Both the position numbers and the translations under genes were made by a program. This document shows positions 1 to 12,261 of a stretch of DNA of 64,000 bases, one piece after another. Below the pieces are notes generated by a model, which worked only from the letters and a program-made list of their open reading frames with translations, had not been told where the DNA came from and did no database searches. Numbering within the stretch: position 1 is the stretch's first letter; the number at the start of each line of letters is the position of its first letter. This DNA is from Gnetum montanum (Eukaryota > Streptophyta > Gnetopsida > Gnetales > Gnetaceae), in assembly GCA_015680685.1 (NCBI GenBank), contig MNCI01019108.1, positions 959,272 through 1,023,271 of the forward strand, in the 5' to 3' direction.

Positions 1-197
1 TTCAAAATAAAGAAAAATGCAAGGATTAAAGTAAGCAGCACAAATAGGAATTCGAATGTTTTATCATTTACATTTTCTTATATTCTTACCAACTAATTGT
101 AGGTAACGAAAAACATTTAAAACTGGAATATAATCTCATTTGATAGAATGCACAAATTTATCAACTTGATAATCAATTAAAAGATGGTAGGGCTCAC

Positions 198-3100
198 CTC
201 ACTGTAATTTTGAGATAGCCAGTCTCTAAAATATGAATGCCTAAAAGTGTTAACAATCATCCGAATGCTTGTTAATTGATTTGAAGCTAAACCTGCTGAA
301 TTTTTAATCTTCCTTATTACATTCAATAAGATATCTGCTACAGCAAAAAACCATCAAGAAAAACATAGATTATCATACTTAACTAAATCAGAAAAACTAA
401 ACCTACAGAGCATGAAATCAAGCAAGGGTTCTAGAACCATAACACAAATATGAAATAAGATGGCATCCCAGTGTTAAGCTCTTCTGATTTGACTTTCAAT
501 GATGAAAAGAATAATGTTGAAAAAACTAAAACACAAAATATGTCTAATAACATCAAAAATTCCATTCCAAATTGAATGGCATTCTGGCAAATAGCAAAGC
601 GCAATCCTAATAAATATAATCCTTTCAAATTTTCAATAACGAGTACAATGCTTCTTTATAATTCATATAAACCTGAACATTAGTTCATGGGAAAAAATTG
701 AAAGTAGGGAAAAGGAATCCAATAGAGGAACTGAAAATACCACTATCGCCCTCAATATAGCTGCTAAATATGCTAGCACCATGTGGATGGAGAACAATCA
801 TTTTCACCAAATCCATAACTGAGGACAAGTAAAACATTGCAATTGGTATAGATACATAAGTTCCTCAATCCAAATTATGTAACATACCACAAAACACTAT
901 ATTTCTTTATAGTATCAACTGTTTTTGTACTTGATTGTAAAATCCATTAAGTTCGAAACTAACCTGGAAATAACATTTCAACCGGCCATGAAGAAAGAAT
1001 CTTAACTACAACTGTCATATCGTTGTCAGCAAAAGTTCTTGTATGATAGTGTGAAGTATCTTTTAACACAGCTACAATTGCATGGAGTTGTGCAACCTCT
1101 TGGTCATTTAGCGAGCAGTGGCATTGTTCCTAATATAGAAGCAGATACATCCACATTAGAATCAACCAGATGGCCAGTTATTAAGCCTAGATTATTAAAT
1201 ATGTTACAAAACCATCAAATAAAAGCCCAACTTTGATACATGATGTAAGGACTTCAATGACTATTCTGAATTTATTTTTATTGGATTGACTTTTCACATT
1301 TGGACATTTACTTTGAAATTAGATTTGGGTTGTTTCTAACTTTTAATTCACAAAGTAACTTACTACATCTGACTTTATTTTGGTGTTAAACTCTGTGACT
1401 TTCCGCATTATTCCATCATACTGTGCAGTGTCAAAGACAAGCATTCCCTTCTGAAACAAAAGGTGACGTGTTTAAGACAATGAAACGTTTACATAAGAGC
1501 ATCATAATTTCTGCATATTCATTTGTGTTATATTACTTATTTTCTTTAAAAAAACAGCTGTCACACAACCTTTGGAATATGTTGGAACTCATATTTGGCA
1601 TTGGTTCCTGCAAATTTGTGACATAAAAAATTAATTGTTGTGATTATAAAACTCAACCATTCTAAAATTTTGTTGTATAAAAATAAAAAACCAATAACAA
1701 GGATAAAAGGTCAAAGCAGCATGCCTGACATCCTTGAAGACTGCCGTCCAGGAACATATGCATTAGCTGCAAAAGCAACACAATAACAATAGGGTTAACA
1801 AACCAAAAATAAAACAAGAAGTAAAATAGAAAGAAAAGAAGAAAGTTAAAAAGGTTGCCCCACATTCATTTTATGCTTCTACATACCCCCTGTATAAGGA
1901 TCAACAAAGGAATCACTCTGCACAACAGTTGTCTGTCCTGTGTTCTTTAAAATAAACTCCACTATTTGCTCTCTAAATGTTAGTGGCAAGTCCTCTTTAA
2001 GTAGCCACTGATCGGCAACGGTGTATGGATTGTCTGCAATGATTTAGTTAGAAAGGTCTAGTAACCCTTAATGATGCACAAACTGCACATGATTTGATCG
2101 TGTTAACCAATACAAAAGGACATTAAAGAAAACAGGTGAAACATTCATTAATTCAAACACATATATAAACCTGTAAATACACATAAAGCACGTAACAAAA
2201 TCTAGAACCGCAGGTTCATTTTCTGTTTCTGTTTCAAAAATAAAGTATCTTATTTAATTCCCTATAGGTTAATTTCCAATAGCTGCTAGAATCATGATTT
2301 TCAAACACTTAATGCAGCTAGAAAGGTAGATACGCACCTCCACGATTGTAAGGCAGTTTCCTTGTTGGCTGACCATCTCCAATATCCACATCAAACACTG
2401 ATAACATGGAAAACATAAGAAAATGACACTGTAAAGGACAAATAGCACATGACTTGGAATTTGAAAAAAATGTTGTCCAAAACAAATGGTTACCGTAATC
2501 ATATGCAATGCCGTTATGTGTTGGCTGGCCTTGTGCGGCATCAGGTCCATCCACAACTTCACCAATCTAGAACGTGTTCAAATTTAAAAGATGATTTATT
2601 TAGGTACAGGATCAAAACCATGATGTAGGACACTTAAAAACATAATTTTATTGTAGAATTTGTAACCAATCCTTTCCAGACAAGGAAAAATTTGTCAGTT
2701 CAAAAATGCTTGAATTTCATACTTTTTGAAAGCCTTTGCAGAAGAATCATAAAAATCTTTTTTAAGGGACTGCATGCAATAGAATTATATCCATCTAGTT
2801 TCTTAAATTTGCAAATAGGAATGCAACTTGGAAGAACTGCTACAGATCAAAAGAATGGTATTTGGAAATTGTGATGCAAAGGTATAAGACTAATGCTAAT
2901 TTTCAATTTACATAAATAGTTATATATTTTAAACAAAAAGATTCTATGTTTTAGCATTTTGAAAACCGTTTCTTGACTTCAACTACCTTCTCCCATGTGT
3001 ACTCCTTTGAATTCCATGAATAGGCAACACCATTGTCTCCTTCCCGAATGACAATAGTCTGGCCCTGTTTTTTCCCTAAAACCAATCAAATGAATTAATT

Positions 3101-6100
3101 TTGATTTTAAAAGAAATTAAAATGATGTTTCCATAACCAAAAAGCAAATACAAACAAAAATAGGGTGTACATCTTAATAAAACTCAACATGTTTTAAAGG
3201 TTAGAAACTGAGTAATAATGTACGCCAGATGCATTATACACAAAATTATAACCGTTGAGAAAGGAGCAATGCACTTGATGGTTTATAGGACAAACCTGGT
3301 TGCTGCAGAGCTTCTATTCCTGGCAACTCTGAAACCTTTATACCTCCTACTGTTTTCCTGAAAACAAGCAATTACATTCAGAATTGTAAAATGCAAAGAA
3401 TGTTCATCATCATCATCCTAGCCTTGTCCCAACAAAATGGGGTCAGCTAAAATGCAAAGAATGTTCTATGCAATAAATCATGATGACTAAAAAAAGGGGT
3501 CACCATATCACATATATCAAACAACATAGTAGCAACAATATAAGATATCAACCCAAAAGTGGGTCCCAAAATTGTCCTGGCATAGATGAAATCACCTTGT
3601 TTGAACTGACTCCATTTTCATTATAAAGGCAAAAGAGAAACAAAGCAAGACAACGCCAAATTCCAGTAATTATTAAATCCACAAATACCCTTTCAACAAG
3701 CAATATATTAAAGTGTGTGTGTGTATAATTCAAGAGAATTGGCATACGTTCTGCACTTATGGACAGAGAGCTGTAATTCAAATGCATCAATATCTTCTTT
3801 TGAAGCTACGCGTTCCTGATTTTCTGTCCATATACGAATAACTCCATCCGAACAGGCAGTGACAAGATCTCCATTTTGCAGGAATTTCACATCCCACACA
3901 GAGCCAGGGTGCTCGATGCTTTGGACACAAACACCATCTATGACAATTACAACACTAAGATTTAGAACATCAAATGATAACCGCTGGATTAAATCAAAGA
4001 GATGGTGTTTGAAATCAAAGATTCAAAAAGAATAACTGAAAACTGCAATGGTGATCAGAACAATGCAGGGTTAACAAGATCTTGCACCACATGGTGGAAG
4101 CAATGGATATTCTAATAGATAAATACCTATCCATAACTTGGCAAATCGATCTTCACTTCCTGATGCAATGACTCCAGATGGATGAGCTGCTACAGAGTAA
4201 ACAAGAGATGTATGTCCAACCATTTCCATCAACAACTCTCCTGAGAGTGCCCACAACTTTATTGATCTGGCAGTACAAAATGGTGCTAGACATTTATTTC
4301 CAAGATCATACAATGATGAACATTATTTTTTCATATGTTTCTTATTACTGATACTTTCATCTGATAATCGTACTAATTGCAAAATAAATAAATAAATCCA
4401 GAGTTTTCAAAAAAGAGAATTTTTTCACTAAACCACTCTCCTCCTCCTCCTCCTCCTCGTCCTAGCCTTATCCTAACTACATGGGGTTGGCTATATGAAT
4501 TCTTTTCCACCATCACTTCTGTCCATGATAATATTAAGAGTGACAATGCCAACCCTTTAATGTGTTAACAATGAAAAATAGAAAGAGAGAAAGAGTTAAT
4601 GATTCTGACCCATCATGAGAAGCTGAAAGAATCCCCAGATTTGGCATCACTGCTAATCCCCGCACAGTATCTGCATTCAGAACAATAACAAACTATTATG
4701 ACAGAAGAATTATATAATAATATTATAATAAAAATGTTCATAACATATAAATGTACACCTGAAAAAAGTGAACAGAACACAAAACAGGTTTTGCAAACAA
4801 TGTGAATGTTACCGATTTTGGGGTTAGATGACTCTTCAACAAAAGTACAGGTACTGAGCTCAATTCTCAGAAACAATGTGAATATTAAGGATTTATGTTT
4901 GTCTTAATATGATAACAAATACACATTAAAATTGTAAGAATATTGCTGCACAACATAGATACAACAGTCTCACATTAAAATAATGCACCAGTCATATTTT
5001 TATTATCACTGTAGTTAAAAGAATGCTTTTTTTTTATTATTCTGAAAACATAAACAATGCTTTCTTCATTTAGCTATTGCTCAGATCATTTACCAAATTG
5101 TAATTAGGATGGTACAGTTTGACCTTCAATTATGCATCCAACTAGCAACTCAACTGGTCAGCTCATTCAACATTGTTAAAAAAGAAGATAAATTAAACTC
5201 TAAATAGTTTTAGCAAAAATTATTATCCAGGTGTTCAAAAATCTGAGCAAAAACTTTATGATACTCCAAGGAAAACCCATATGTAATACAAATCTAACTT
5301 TTATATTAATAAGATATTCTTTTTTATCTGTTGAAAACGTAGGGAGAATTATAAATATTATATATTACCAATTTTTGTGATTAAATTTCTGCCAGGTTTC
5401 TTTAATTGCTTTTCTCAAATTCAGGATGTGATTCCCAACGCAGAAATACACATGAAGAGAAGGATCTTTTCTGTTGTTTGACTGATATCAATTTCCATGT
5501 GGATAGGTTTTTTTTTTGTTGTATTTTTTAAACTTTTTAGCAGAAATTTTTAGAATATTTTACATGGAAAATTTCAATCAGTCTCATCTTAAATAGCCAG
5601 AAATAACTATCTTGACTATACCTGAATGGGCAGAAACAGTACGAATGCAGGTTGAACCTTTCCAGATCTTCATTGTTGCATCAGTTGATCCTGAAATAGG
5701 CAGCACAAGCCAAGTGTGATTTGAAAATTACATGTCAACTAATTAATTATACTATTTCCTTTAAAACAATTGAAAACATATCTGGAGTAAAACAAATCTG
5801 CTGTCTATGTAAGGTGATCCAAAGGAACAAGGAAGAAAAATAATCACTATGATGCATATGCAATAAAAGAAGAACAGTACCTTTTCTATGATAAAAAGTG
5901 ATGACTAAAAAGTAAAAAGGAAACAACCTGTTACAATCTCTCCAGTGGGAAGTTGCACAATTGCCTGAACTGGTGATTGATGTGCTTGCCATGTTTCAAT
6001 GCATTGGCCATTCCTCCATCTTTTCACAGTGCTGTACAAATAATAAATAGCAACTAAATTTGCAGACGTGTTTCATTATTTTATAGCATAGCATTAATGA

Positions 6101-7150
6101 AATTTTTTTTTCATTTCCTGCAATCATAAGATTTCCACAAAAATTTCTTTGTACTAAGTGAACTCAAGATGCTAAGCAAAGACGCTAAATGATGTTATAT
6201 ATAACTATATTCTTCACAAGTCGTTGAGCATTGCTGTATAAGAAAGCTGTTAACAAACAATGAAGGATAACCAAGATCTCATTTCTAATTAAAAGACAAT
6301 CACAAGCTACGACGAAAGGTTCCATGATCAATAGCATCTGTTACTTTTAAGCAATCACATTAACATAACAGACATTACCAGTCAATTGAACAAGAAAGAA
6401 TGTTTCCTTGATCATCCAAGGTAACTCCTGTGACCTGATATTGATGTCCTATCATGGTATAAACTTGTTGTGCAGTTTTTAGATCCCATGCAAACACTGA
6501 AGTATCCATGCCACCTGAAGCTATGCCCCCTTCAGGAAATCTCTCGTTTGGGGGCATCCATGCCACAGGTCCCACAAAACTGGTGTGTCCAACCATTGTC
6601 TTTGCTAACTTGTACTTGTTTTTCTCCGCTTCATCGACACACCAGTAACGGACAGTCTTGTCCCTTGAGCCCGTGGCAATGGCATTATCTACACATATGC
6701 AAATTCCACGAACCTGGAATGACAGCCAAATTGGCAACAATTACAAACGAAAACTAGACCAGCACCAAACTTTCAAACAATTACACACACAAATCACTTC
6801 ATCATACAATCCCTCAATACTTAAGTAAAACGTAAAATAAACACAGCTAAAACGAAAAATCATTACTGGCATTTCGCTTAGGACCAAATTCGGGTTTACA
6901 ACTCAAATTGAGCGAGTTTAAACGAGCAACGCGGAGAATGATGAGAAATACATTGGCGTGGGTATTGGAGGCAAACAAAAATGAAAGAAAAGCGAATTCA
7001 CAAGTCATAACATAGCCACCACATGATATTCGGGGAAAATAAAGTAAAGTAAAGTAAAATTTCTTCGAGACAGAGAAAGTTTGTGCTTACATCTTCCTCG
7101 TGGCCTCGCAGTTCGCATCTCAGCTGATAAATTGCGGACTGGGGATCCAT
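198..7150 (-). CDS. PLAA: PLAA/DOA1/UFD3-like WD40-PFU-PUL protein, 3' end outside window
   Basis: Plant homologue of phospholipase A2-activating protein (yeast Doa1/Ufd3), a cytosolic and nuclear cofactor of the CDC48/p97 ATPase in ubiquitin-dependent turnover. Exons on the minus strand: 7150-7091, 6713-6379, 6031-5928, 5690-5622, 4670-4610, 4266-4127, 3937-3748, 3357-3296, 3075-2987, 2566-2494, 2397-2338, 2033-1887, 1766-1725, 1607-1570, 1450-1364, 1129-964, 818-741, 334-198. They sum to 1938 nt, 646 codons, with every phase consistent and no stop. Residues 1-~300 are WD40 repeats (GHTSFVG, SGSEDRFAKLWI, TACSDGVIRIW); ~355-463 is the ubiquitin-binding PFU domain (NPYTVADQWLLKEDLP); from ~490 the ARM-like PUL domain that binds CDC48 (MIVLHPHGA). 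The start MDPQSAIYQLRCELRGHEED fits the family. About 110 C-terminal residues lie left of position 1. Intron 13 needs a GC donor (CAG|GCATGC) to keep frame; intron 3 has a weak GTTGTT donor. Confidence 0.95.
3406..3447 (-). mobile_element. Tiny 5'-truncated RTE-type LINE insertion in PLAA intron 7
   Basis: A 42-bp insert reads, on the minus strand, as the conserved 3' end of plant RTE-clade LINEs (GACCCCATTTTGTTGGGACA, then AAGGCTAGG) followed by a (ATG)n tail. It is flanked by identical 19-bp direct repeats, TAAAATGCAAAGAATGTTC, at 3387-3405 and 3448-3466, the target-site duplication expected of target-primed reverse transcription. Only the extreme 3' end was copied. It lies between exons 7 and 8, away from splice sites. 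Confidence 0.85.
4438..4530 (-). mobile_element. RTE-type LINE 3' fragment in PLAA intron 5
   Basis: The motif CCTAGCCTTATCCTAACTAC followed by ATGGGGTTGGCTATATGAAT is the reverse complement of the plant RTE 3' terminus, here extending about 70 bp upstream of the tail. The tail is a (CTC)n tract on the plus strand at 4438-4460. It is older or longer than the copy at 3406 and I see no clear target-site duplication. It lies between exons 5 and 6. Confidence 0.7.
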
Positions 7151-7479
7151 TTTCTCTGAATCTACGAACTGAACCGATGAAGGTTAGATCAATCCAATCA
7201 CGCAAAGCAAAGCAAGGATCCGCTAACCCGCTGGCTAGATGCTGTTACAGAGGTAACTACCGTCTCTGTTGAGTTTTCTGTGTTCCTGGAAGGTTTGAAA
7301 CTTGCTGCTTATGTAAGACGAGCCTGGAATTTAATTTAAGCAAATTTAAATTTTTAATTTCATTTGGATTTCTGAATCCAAATTATGTCCCCAGCGGTAA
7401 TGTCAGTTCTCCTTGTTCACAATTTTGAATTAAAAAAGGGTTCACCTTTGTTGTGAAGGGTTGTTCGACATTGGTACTC
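7151..7479. other. 5' leader and upstream region of the PLAA-like gene
   Basis: The ~170 bp directly upstream of the ATG (7151-7320) is less AT-rich than its surroundings and should hold the 5' UTR and core promoter. I cannot identify a confident TATA box or transcription start. From ~7330 outward the DNA becomes AT-rich and shows no coding signal on either strand. Confidence 0.4.
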
Positions 7480-7640
7480 CTTAAAAGGTTGACTTAAAAA
7501 ATACTTAATTCTTGAAAAAATTTTGAGAATGTTGCATATACCTTGTACATAAAGATACAAGTTGCTTGAATCAAACTGATGACTTGGAGCTATCAAATCA
7601 AGAGTTTCACCACTAGGCTATCATCTCATTATTACAAATA
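7480..7640 (-). mobile_element. tRNA-derived SINE
   Basis: Read on the minus strand, 7620-7610 is TAGCCTAGTGG, a perfect RNA polymerase III A-box (TRGCNNAGYGG). 7576-7568 is GTTTGATTC, one base from the B-box core GTTCGANTC. The spacing of about 35 bp and the linking words AGCTCCAAGTC also occur in the copies near 22680 and 24571, so this is a dispersed family. Ends are not sharply defined and I found no clear target duplication. Confidence 0.65.
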
Positions 7641-8077
7641 TAATGATACTTCAAATACAAATTGAACTAGTAACTTCTTGCTAAAGATAATAATAAACTA
7701 ACCACTTGATCTACCTATCATTGGCCCTTAGCTATATAGTCCATTTGATTTTTCTCTAATAGATATGATTTTTCTCTCTTGGATTTTTCTTCAACGAATT
7801 GGGTTACATTACTCATAACTTTTTCAAACAATGCTGAAATTTTTCCTTCTTCAATCAATGCAAAAAATTCTATTGATTCTCTATATGCAAATACAGAAGC
7901 TAGTGAGCAACACTTTGTAAGGACTTCTTCTCGTGATGTTGGTGCAACTAAGACACATGATTTTGTTCTTCCTAATGATGTATATGAGTTACTAGTTGCT
8001 AATCTTACATCATAATGTGCTCATTCGAATTTTGAGTTACCTGCCTCATTCTTGAAGTTTCGCTTCATTGTTAAATG
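7641..8077. other. AT-rich intergenic DNA, no recognisable gene
   Basis: A 78-codon open frame at 7779-8015 (plus) is rich in Ser, Thr and Asn and has no recognisable motif. I regard it as chance or as a remnant of an unidentified repeat. Confidence 0.3.
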
Positions 8078-8082
8078 GCATG

Positions 8083-10878
8083 TGTTACATCCCTTCCAGA
8101 TACATTAGGTATGGTCGTACAATTACGAGTTATGCATTGGACAAGTTAATTCAGTATAATTGTACTTTATATGTCATGAGGCTTTGTCTTTATGTTATGG
8201 TTATAATGTCTTAACATGCTTAACTAATGTGATTATGTACACTAGCCCTGTGTGATGTGTTACACATGTGATGTTGTCAGCAAAGGTGTTAGATTGAGGT
8301 ACAAGAGCACCTATTTAGTATGTATTTATGCTTTATGTGTGCTTTCGGTACTTATGCATTTGAACTATAGCAATATGTTGTGTGATGTTTGGGCGTGATT
8401 TTGGCATGTGAAGGTGTAGAGCATTTGGCAAGGATCTTGCAGGTTCAAATAGATTTTAATTTGGAGTCACGATGTGATTGTTATGCATGTTTGAAGTGCA
8501 TGATATTAGTTAGGAAGAAAATAGACTTATGAAAATGTTTTATTTAAAATAATAATAATAAATAATTCAAAAGCAAACATTCAAGTAGAAATCAAATTTT
8601 GCAAATGACGTGAAAAAGGAAAAAAAAGGTAATGTATTTGAGGTACTTTGACACATATTATGTTTATACATTACATGTATCAAAAAAAAATATAATGTCT
8701 TGACCACCTTTTTTTTTTTCTCCCACTACCAAAAACAAAAAGTACCACTGCCTTTTTGCAAACCCATAACATTTGGGTTTCTTTTTTTTCTTCTTCTTCT
8801 TCTTCTGTGTTCGTGTGAATAGTTCCTTCTTCATTTTTTCCATTTTTTCATCTTTTTTCTAGAATTGTAAGCTTTGTGGACGATTTTTGCTTGCTCTAAA
8901 CCTAGATTTGCAATTGTTGTGGTTGTATCTACATGGGTGTGAAACTTATTTGGAGCAAAACAGAGTTTTGCCAAATTTTTGAGGATTTTATGCTTGTTTC
9001 AGACTTTTTGCTACTACAATTTTAATTTGTGGGTTGTCTTTACCTTTTCCTTGTTTGTTGTGTTGGATTAGTGTACATGATCAGGCAATGTGGGCATGTG
9101 GGGCAAATAGTTAAAAGATTAAGCTTGGACATGTCATTTTGCATATTTTTTGAAATTTTACAATTTTGGTTGCAAATTGTTTATTAATAAATATGAGATG
9201 TATGGTATGATGTGGATTTGTGAAATATGATATTTGATGTTGATGAGACTAGCATAGTTGGAGTATTATATTTTAAAAGCCTATTGTGGCATGGGAGTTT
9301 CTAGGTGTTTCAATCATTACTGGTTATGATTAAATATTATTATTTATCATTTTATTAATCAAAATTTGTACATGCATAACCTTGCTTCTAGAATTAGGCA
9401 AAATTCTAATTTAAATAAAATTAGTGTTGTTGGGATCATCTTGGGAAATAATTTCTAATCGTGGAATTGGTTTTGTCTTTAGGAATATATCATTTTGTAT
9501 TAGTCATTTTTTTATAGAATTGCATATAGTTCAAGAAATATGGTTGTGGCACAAAAATTTATTTTGTTAAATAGTGGTATTGTTTTATGGAATAAATGTG
9601 CCTATTAGGTGTGGATATATGTGGTCCTGTTATGTTTGTTTTAGATGTGTTATGCTTGTGACATGTGTTAGCTTAAGCTAGCTTGGACTTGTACATGTCT
9701 TTGCAATGATGCTTGTAACAATCATTGGCAGGTGGTGCTAGCATTAGGGTGTGGACCGATTGATGATGAGACATCCTGGAGGTAATTGTGGATTGACCCC
9801 CACTGTGATGCATCAATGAGGCTCTTATCTCAGGCCTTAACCTAAAAGTGAGAGAGCATAGGTGTGTTCATCCCTACGGCTAGTACATGGCATAGGTGTG
9901 TTTGTCCCTATAGCCAGTCCTCCAAAAGGCTAGTGGTTGTGGTTGATAGACCCTAGCACCAATTGGATAAATAAAATACTTGTAGGCAATGGCTATTTAT
10001 GAGTACTCATGGAAATGTTTTATATGATACGCTAAGTGTGGATATCTTAACAACCACATGGGCTACGTGTATGATAGTATTGATTTGTGAGTCATGGCGA
10101 TGATAATGTATATTATTATTGGATTATGATTGTGTGGGTCATGGGTTGTTCAACGGTATGAAGTAGGTATGATGGCATGGGCATGATAGTGGAAATGCAT
10201 GTGATGTGGTGTAACGAATATATGATAGATTATGTTGGATAGTGGTTTTATCTATAATGGTATGATAGTCATCTATTCTCTTTGATAATGGTTATGCCAG
10301 TGTTATGTGTGATATGGTGTGTGTACATGTGTTGCTCTTAGCATGCACAAGACTAACAATTGATGTAGGTTGTCTTGTAACCCACTTCTCTCCTCCAATG
10401 CAGCACTTGTTGACCATCTAGTAGGAGAAGTGTAAAGACTTCCCACTCAATTTTATATTGATTATATTTAGTTATAGGTGGAGGCCGCAAGAGCATAGAT
10501 GAGGACTGAGAGAGAGAGAGTAGAGGAGGGAAAAATCTTCAAGGATTTGTTAATGTATATTTCCATGTGCAATAATATGAACTATTTACATTTGTATGAA
10601 ACTCTCTATACTATTATATATATGATGATGTTTATGTGTTTTTGTATCTTAGAAGAGTAGTGTAGATTTTTTATTTATGTAGAGACATGTAGTTTTATAA
10701 ATTGAAATGTATGTTTAGTTTTTGGGTTGGCATGGATTTTTGTGCAGTTTGACCTTCCTTAATATAATGTATTTTTACACATCATTAGTTTTTAGTTTAC
10801 CATGCTTCTGTTGTGGCATTGCTAATGATCCTAGGCATCATCCTAATCTAGCTAAGTGTGGTAAGGTAGGGTGTTATA
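8083..10878. mobile_element. Probable solo LTR (Ty3/gypsy, Del/Tekay-like), 2.8 kb
   Basis: The block starts TGTTACATCCCT and ends AGGGTGTTATA, an imperfect terminal inverted repeat of the TGTNACACCC...GGGTGTNACA type usual in large chromoviral LTRs. It is bounded by 5-bp direct repeats differing by one transition, GCATG (8078-8082) and GTATG (10879-10883). No coding sequence lies between, and internal short direct repeats (GGCATAGGTGTGTT words, 9855-9905) fit an LTR. No internal gag/pol with a second LTR is present, so unequal recombination to a solo LTR is inferred. The terminal CA has decayed to TA. Orientation is not determinable. Confidence 0.55.
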
Positions 10879-10883
10879 GTATG

Positions 10884-11394
10884 ACCAAAAACATTAAGAG
10901 CTTTACTGAATCAAATGTGATAAACCACATCATATTACTGTGAAATTTAGTGATTCACAAAAGAAAATCTTGCAAAGGAAACAAAAGAATAAAAAAAAAG
11001 TAAAAGTAACATGAGCAAGAGATAAGACAACTTTTTTAAATGCAAATTATAGTACAGTAATCAAAGATAGGGGATTTTAAAATATGCCTAAATACTTTGC
11101 ACTATGGATTTCTAAATATACAAGGTGGCATTGCACTAAAATGACAGCACTATATAATATTAGGTTTTTTAAAGAAGTTTAATATTTTTAGAAGAGCTAA
11201 AACTTGGAAAGAAGAAGATTATAAAAATTTTGATTTGCCTATTTTTAGTAGAATAAATGTAGCAACTATTAGATCTTATAAATCAGGAAGATAGTGAAGG
11301 GAAATCACTTTCGAACTCTTTTTTCATCCCTACAAATGGTCAATTGAAGATTCAGGAAGCTAGAAATATATTCTGGTGATTTGGAAGACATTTG
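10884..11394. other. AT-rich intergenic DNA, nothing recognised
   Basis: No open frame with family motifs, no clear repeat and no RNA gene seen here. Confidence 0.3.
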
Positions 11395-11409
11395 GACTAA
11401 GAGCTGGGA

Positions 11410-11620
11410 TGTGATAGGAGACATCCCAAGTGACTGGGAGACATCTTGCCGAGAGAGGGAGACGTCTATCCCATGTGGGAGACATCTCTAGGAAGATATC
11501 TTATCACAAGAGGAAATGTCTAGTCTCAACAATAGACATCTTATACTGACAAGACATGTCTTATCTGAAAACTAGGGTTGAAAGGAAAACATCTTGTCAA
11601 GCCTGAAGACATCCTGTGTA
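11410..11620. repeat. Palindromic AGACATCT modules at ~20-bp spacing
   Basis: Copies of GGGAGACATCTT or close variants lie at about 11417, 11436, 11457 and 11477, spaced 19-21 bp. More diverged copies follow at ~11492, 11535, 11553, 11589 and 11606. One copy, AAGACATGTCTT (11550-11561), is a perfect 12-bp palindrome. The block sits ~640-850 bp upstream of a gag-like frame, where an LTR U3 would lie, so it may be the enhancer region of element Z's 5' LTR. The LTR ends are not identified. Confidence 0.5.
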
Positions 11621-12261
11621 GCCAAGGAAGTTCCGAAATGACAGTTCTAGGTTGGAAAACAACCAGGAAAGATAAGAAAAAGAATAAAAATAGTTGGAAT
11701 CTCTAGCTTAGTCATGGGAAAGGTTTCCCTAGGGTTCTTATCTTATAATTGATAAATATTATTTTATGTTTTCATATTTCACATGAGAGTATGTGCTTGA
11801 AAGTCCATGTGGAATGCATGAGAGAGTTGGAAGAGAGATTACATGAGAGTGTGTGCATCTCTATGGGCAATTATGTGCATTATTGATCATTGTAGCTCTC
11901 TTTGTGTGTGTTGATCTCAGTCCTATGTATGTAGGTAAGATCTAGTTTGATTGTGCCTTGCATTAAGGTCAATTATGTATGTGGTTGTAGAGCCTCATGC
12001 TTTATAAAATCATTGAGTATGTAAGTGTTATTGTTGTTTTGGATTGTGGAACTACAATAATTCTAATATTCTTTTAAATCAATTAAAGATAACTAGTTTT
12101 CTTGTTTTCTAGCAATTGAATTACCTTCATATGTTCTAGATTCAGTCTATTTTTGAAGCGTTAAAGCTAATAAGTCTAACCCTGATCTAGTGTTATTGTT
12201 ATTAGAGTTGTAGGTTTATTATTGTTGGAATTTGGTTATGGCTTTTTAGTGCCTATTTCAA
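11621..12261 (+). other. Possible R/U5 and leader of element Z
   Basis: Non-coding stretch between the palindromic modules and the gag-like start. Position suggests the rest of a 5' LTR and leader, but I cannot identify a TG...CA boundary or a convincing primer-binding site. It could equally be unrelated intergenic DNA. Confidence 0.3.

Noticed and set aside
1039-1236. Plus-strand frame opposite PLAA
   Set aside because: Antisense shadow of PLAA exon 16, which encodes the PUL domain on the minus strand.
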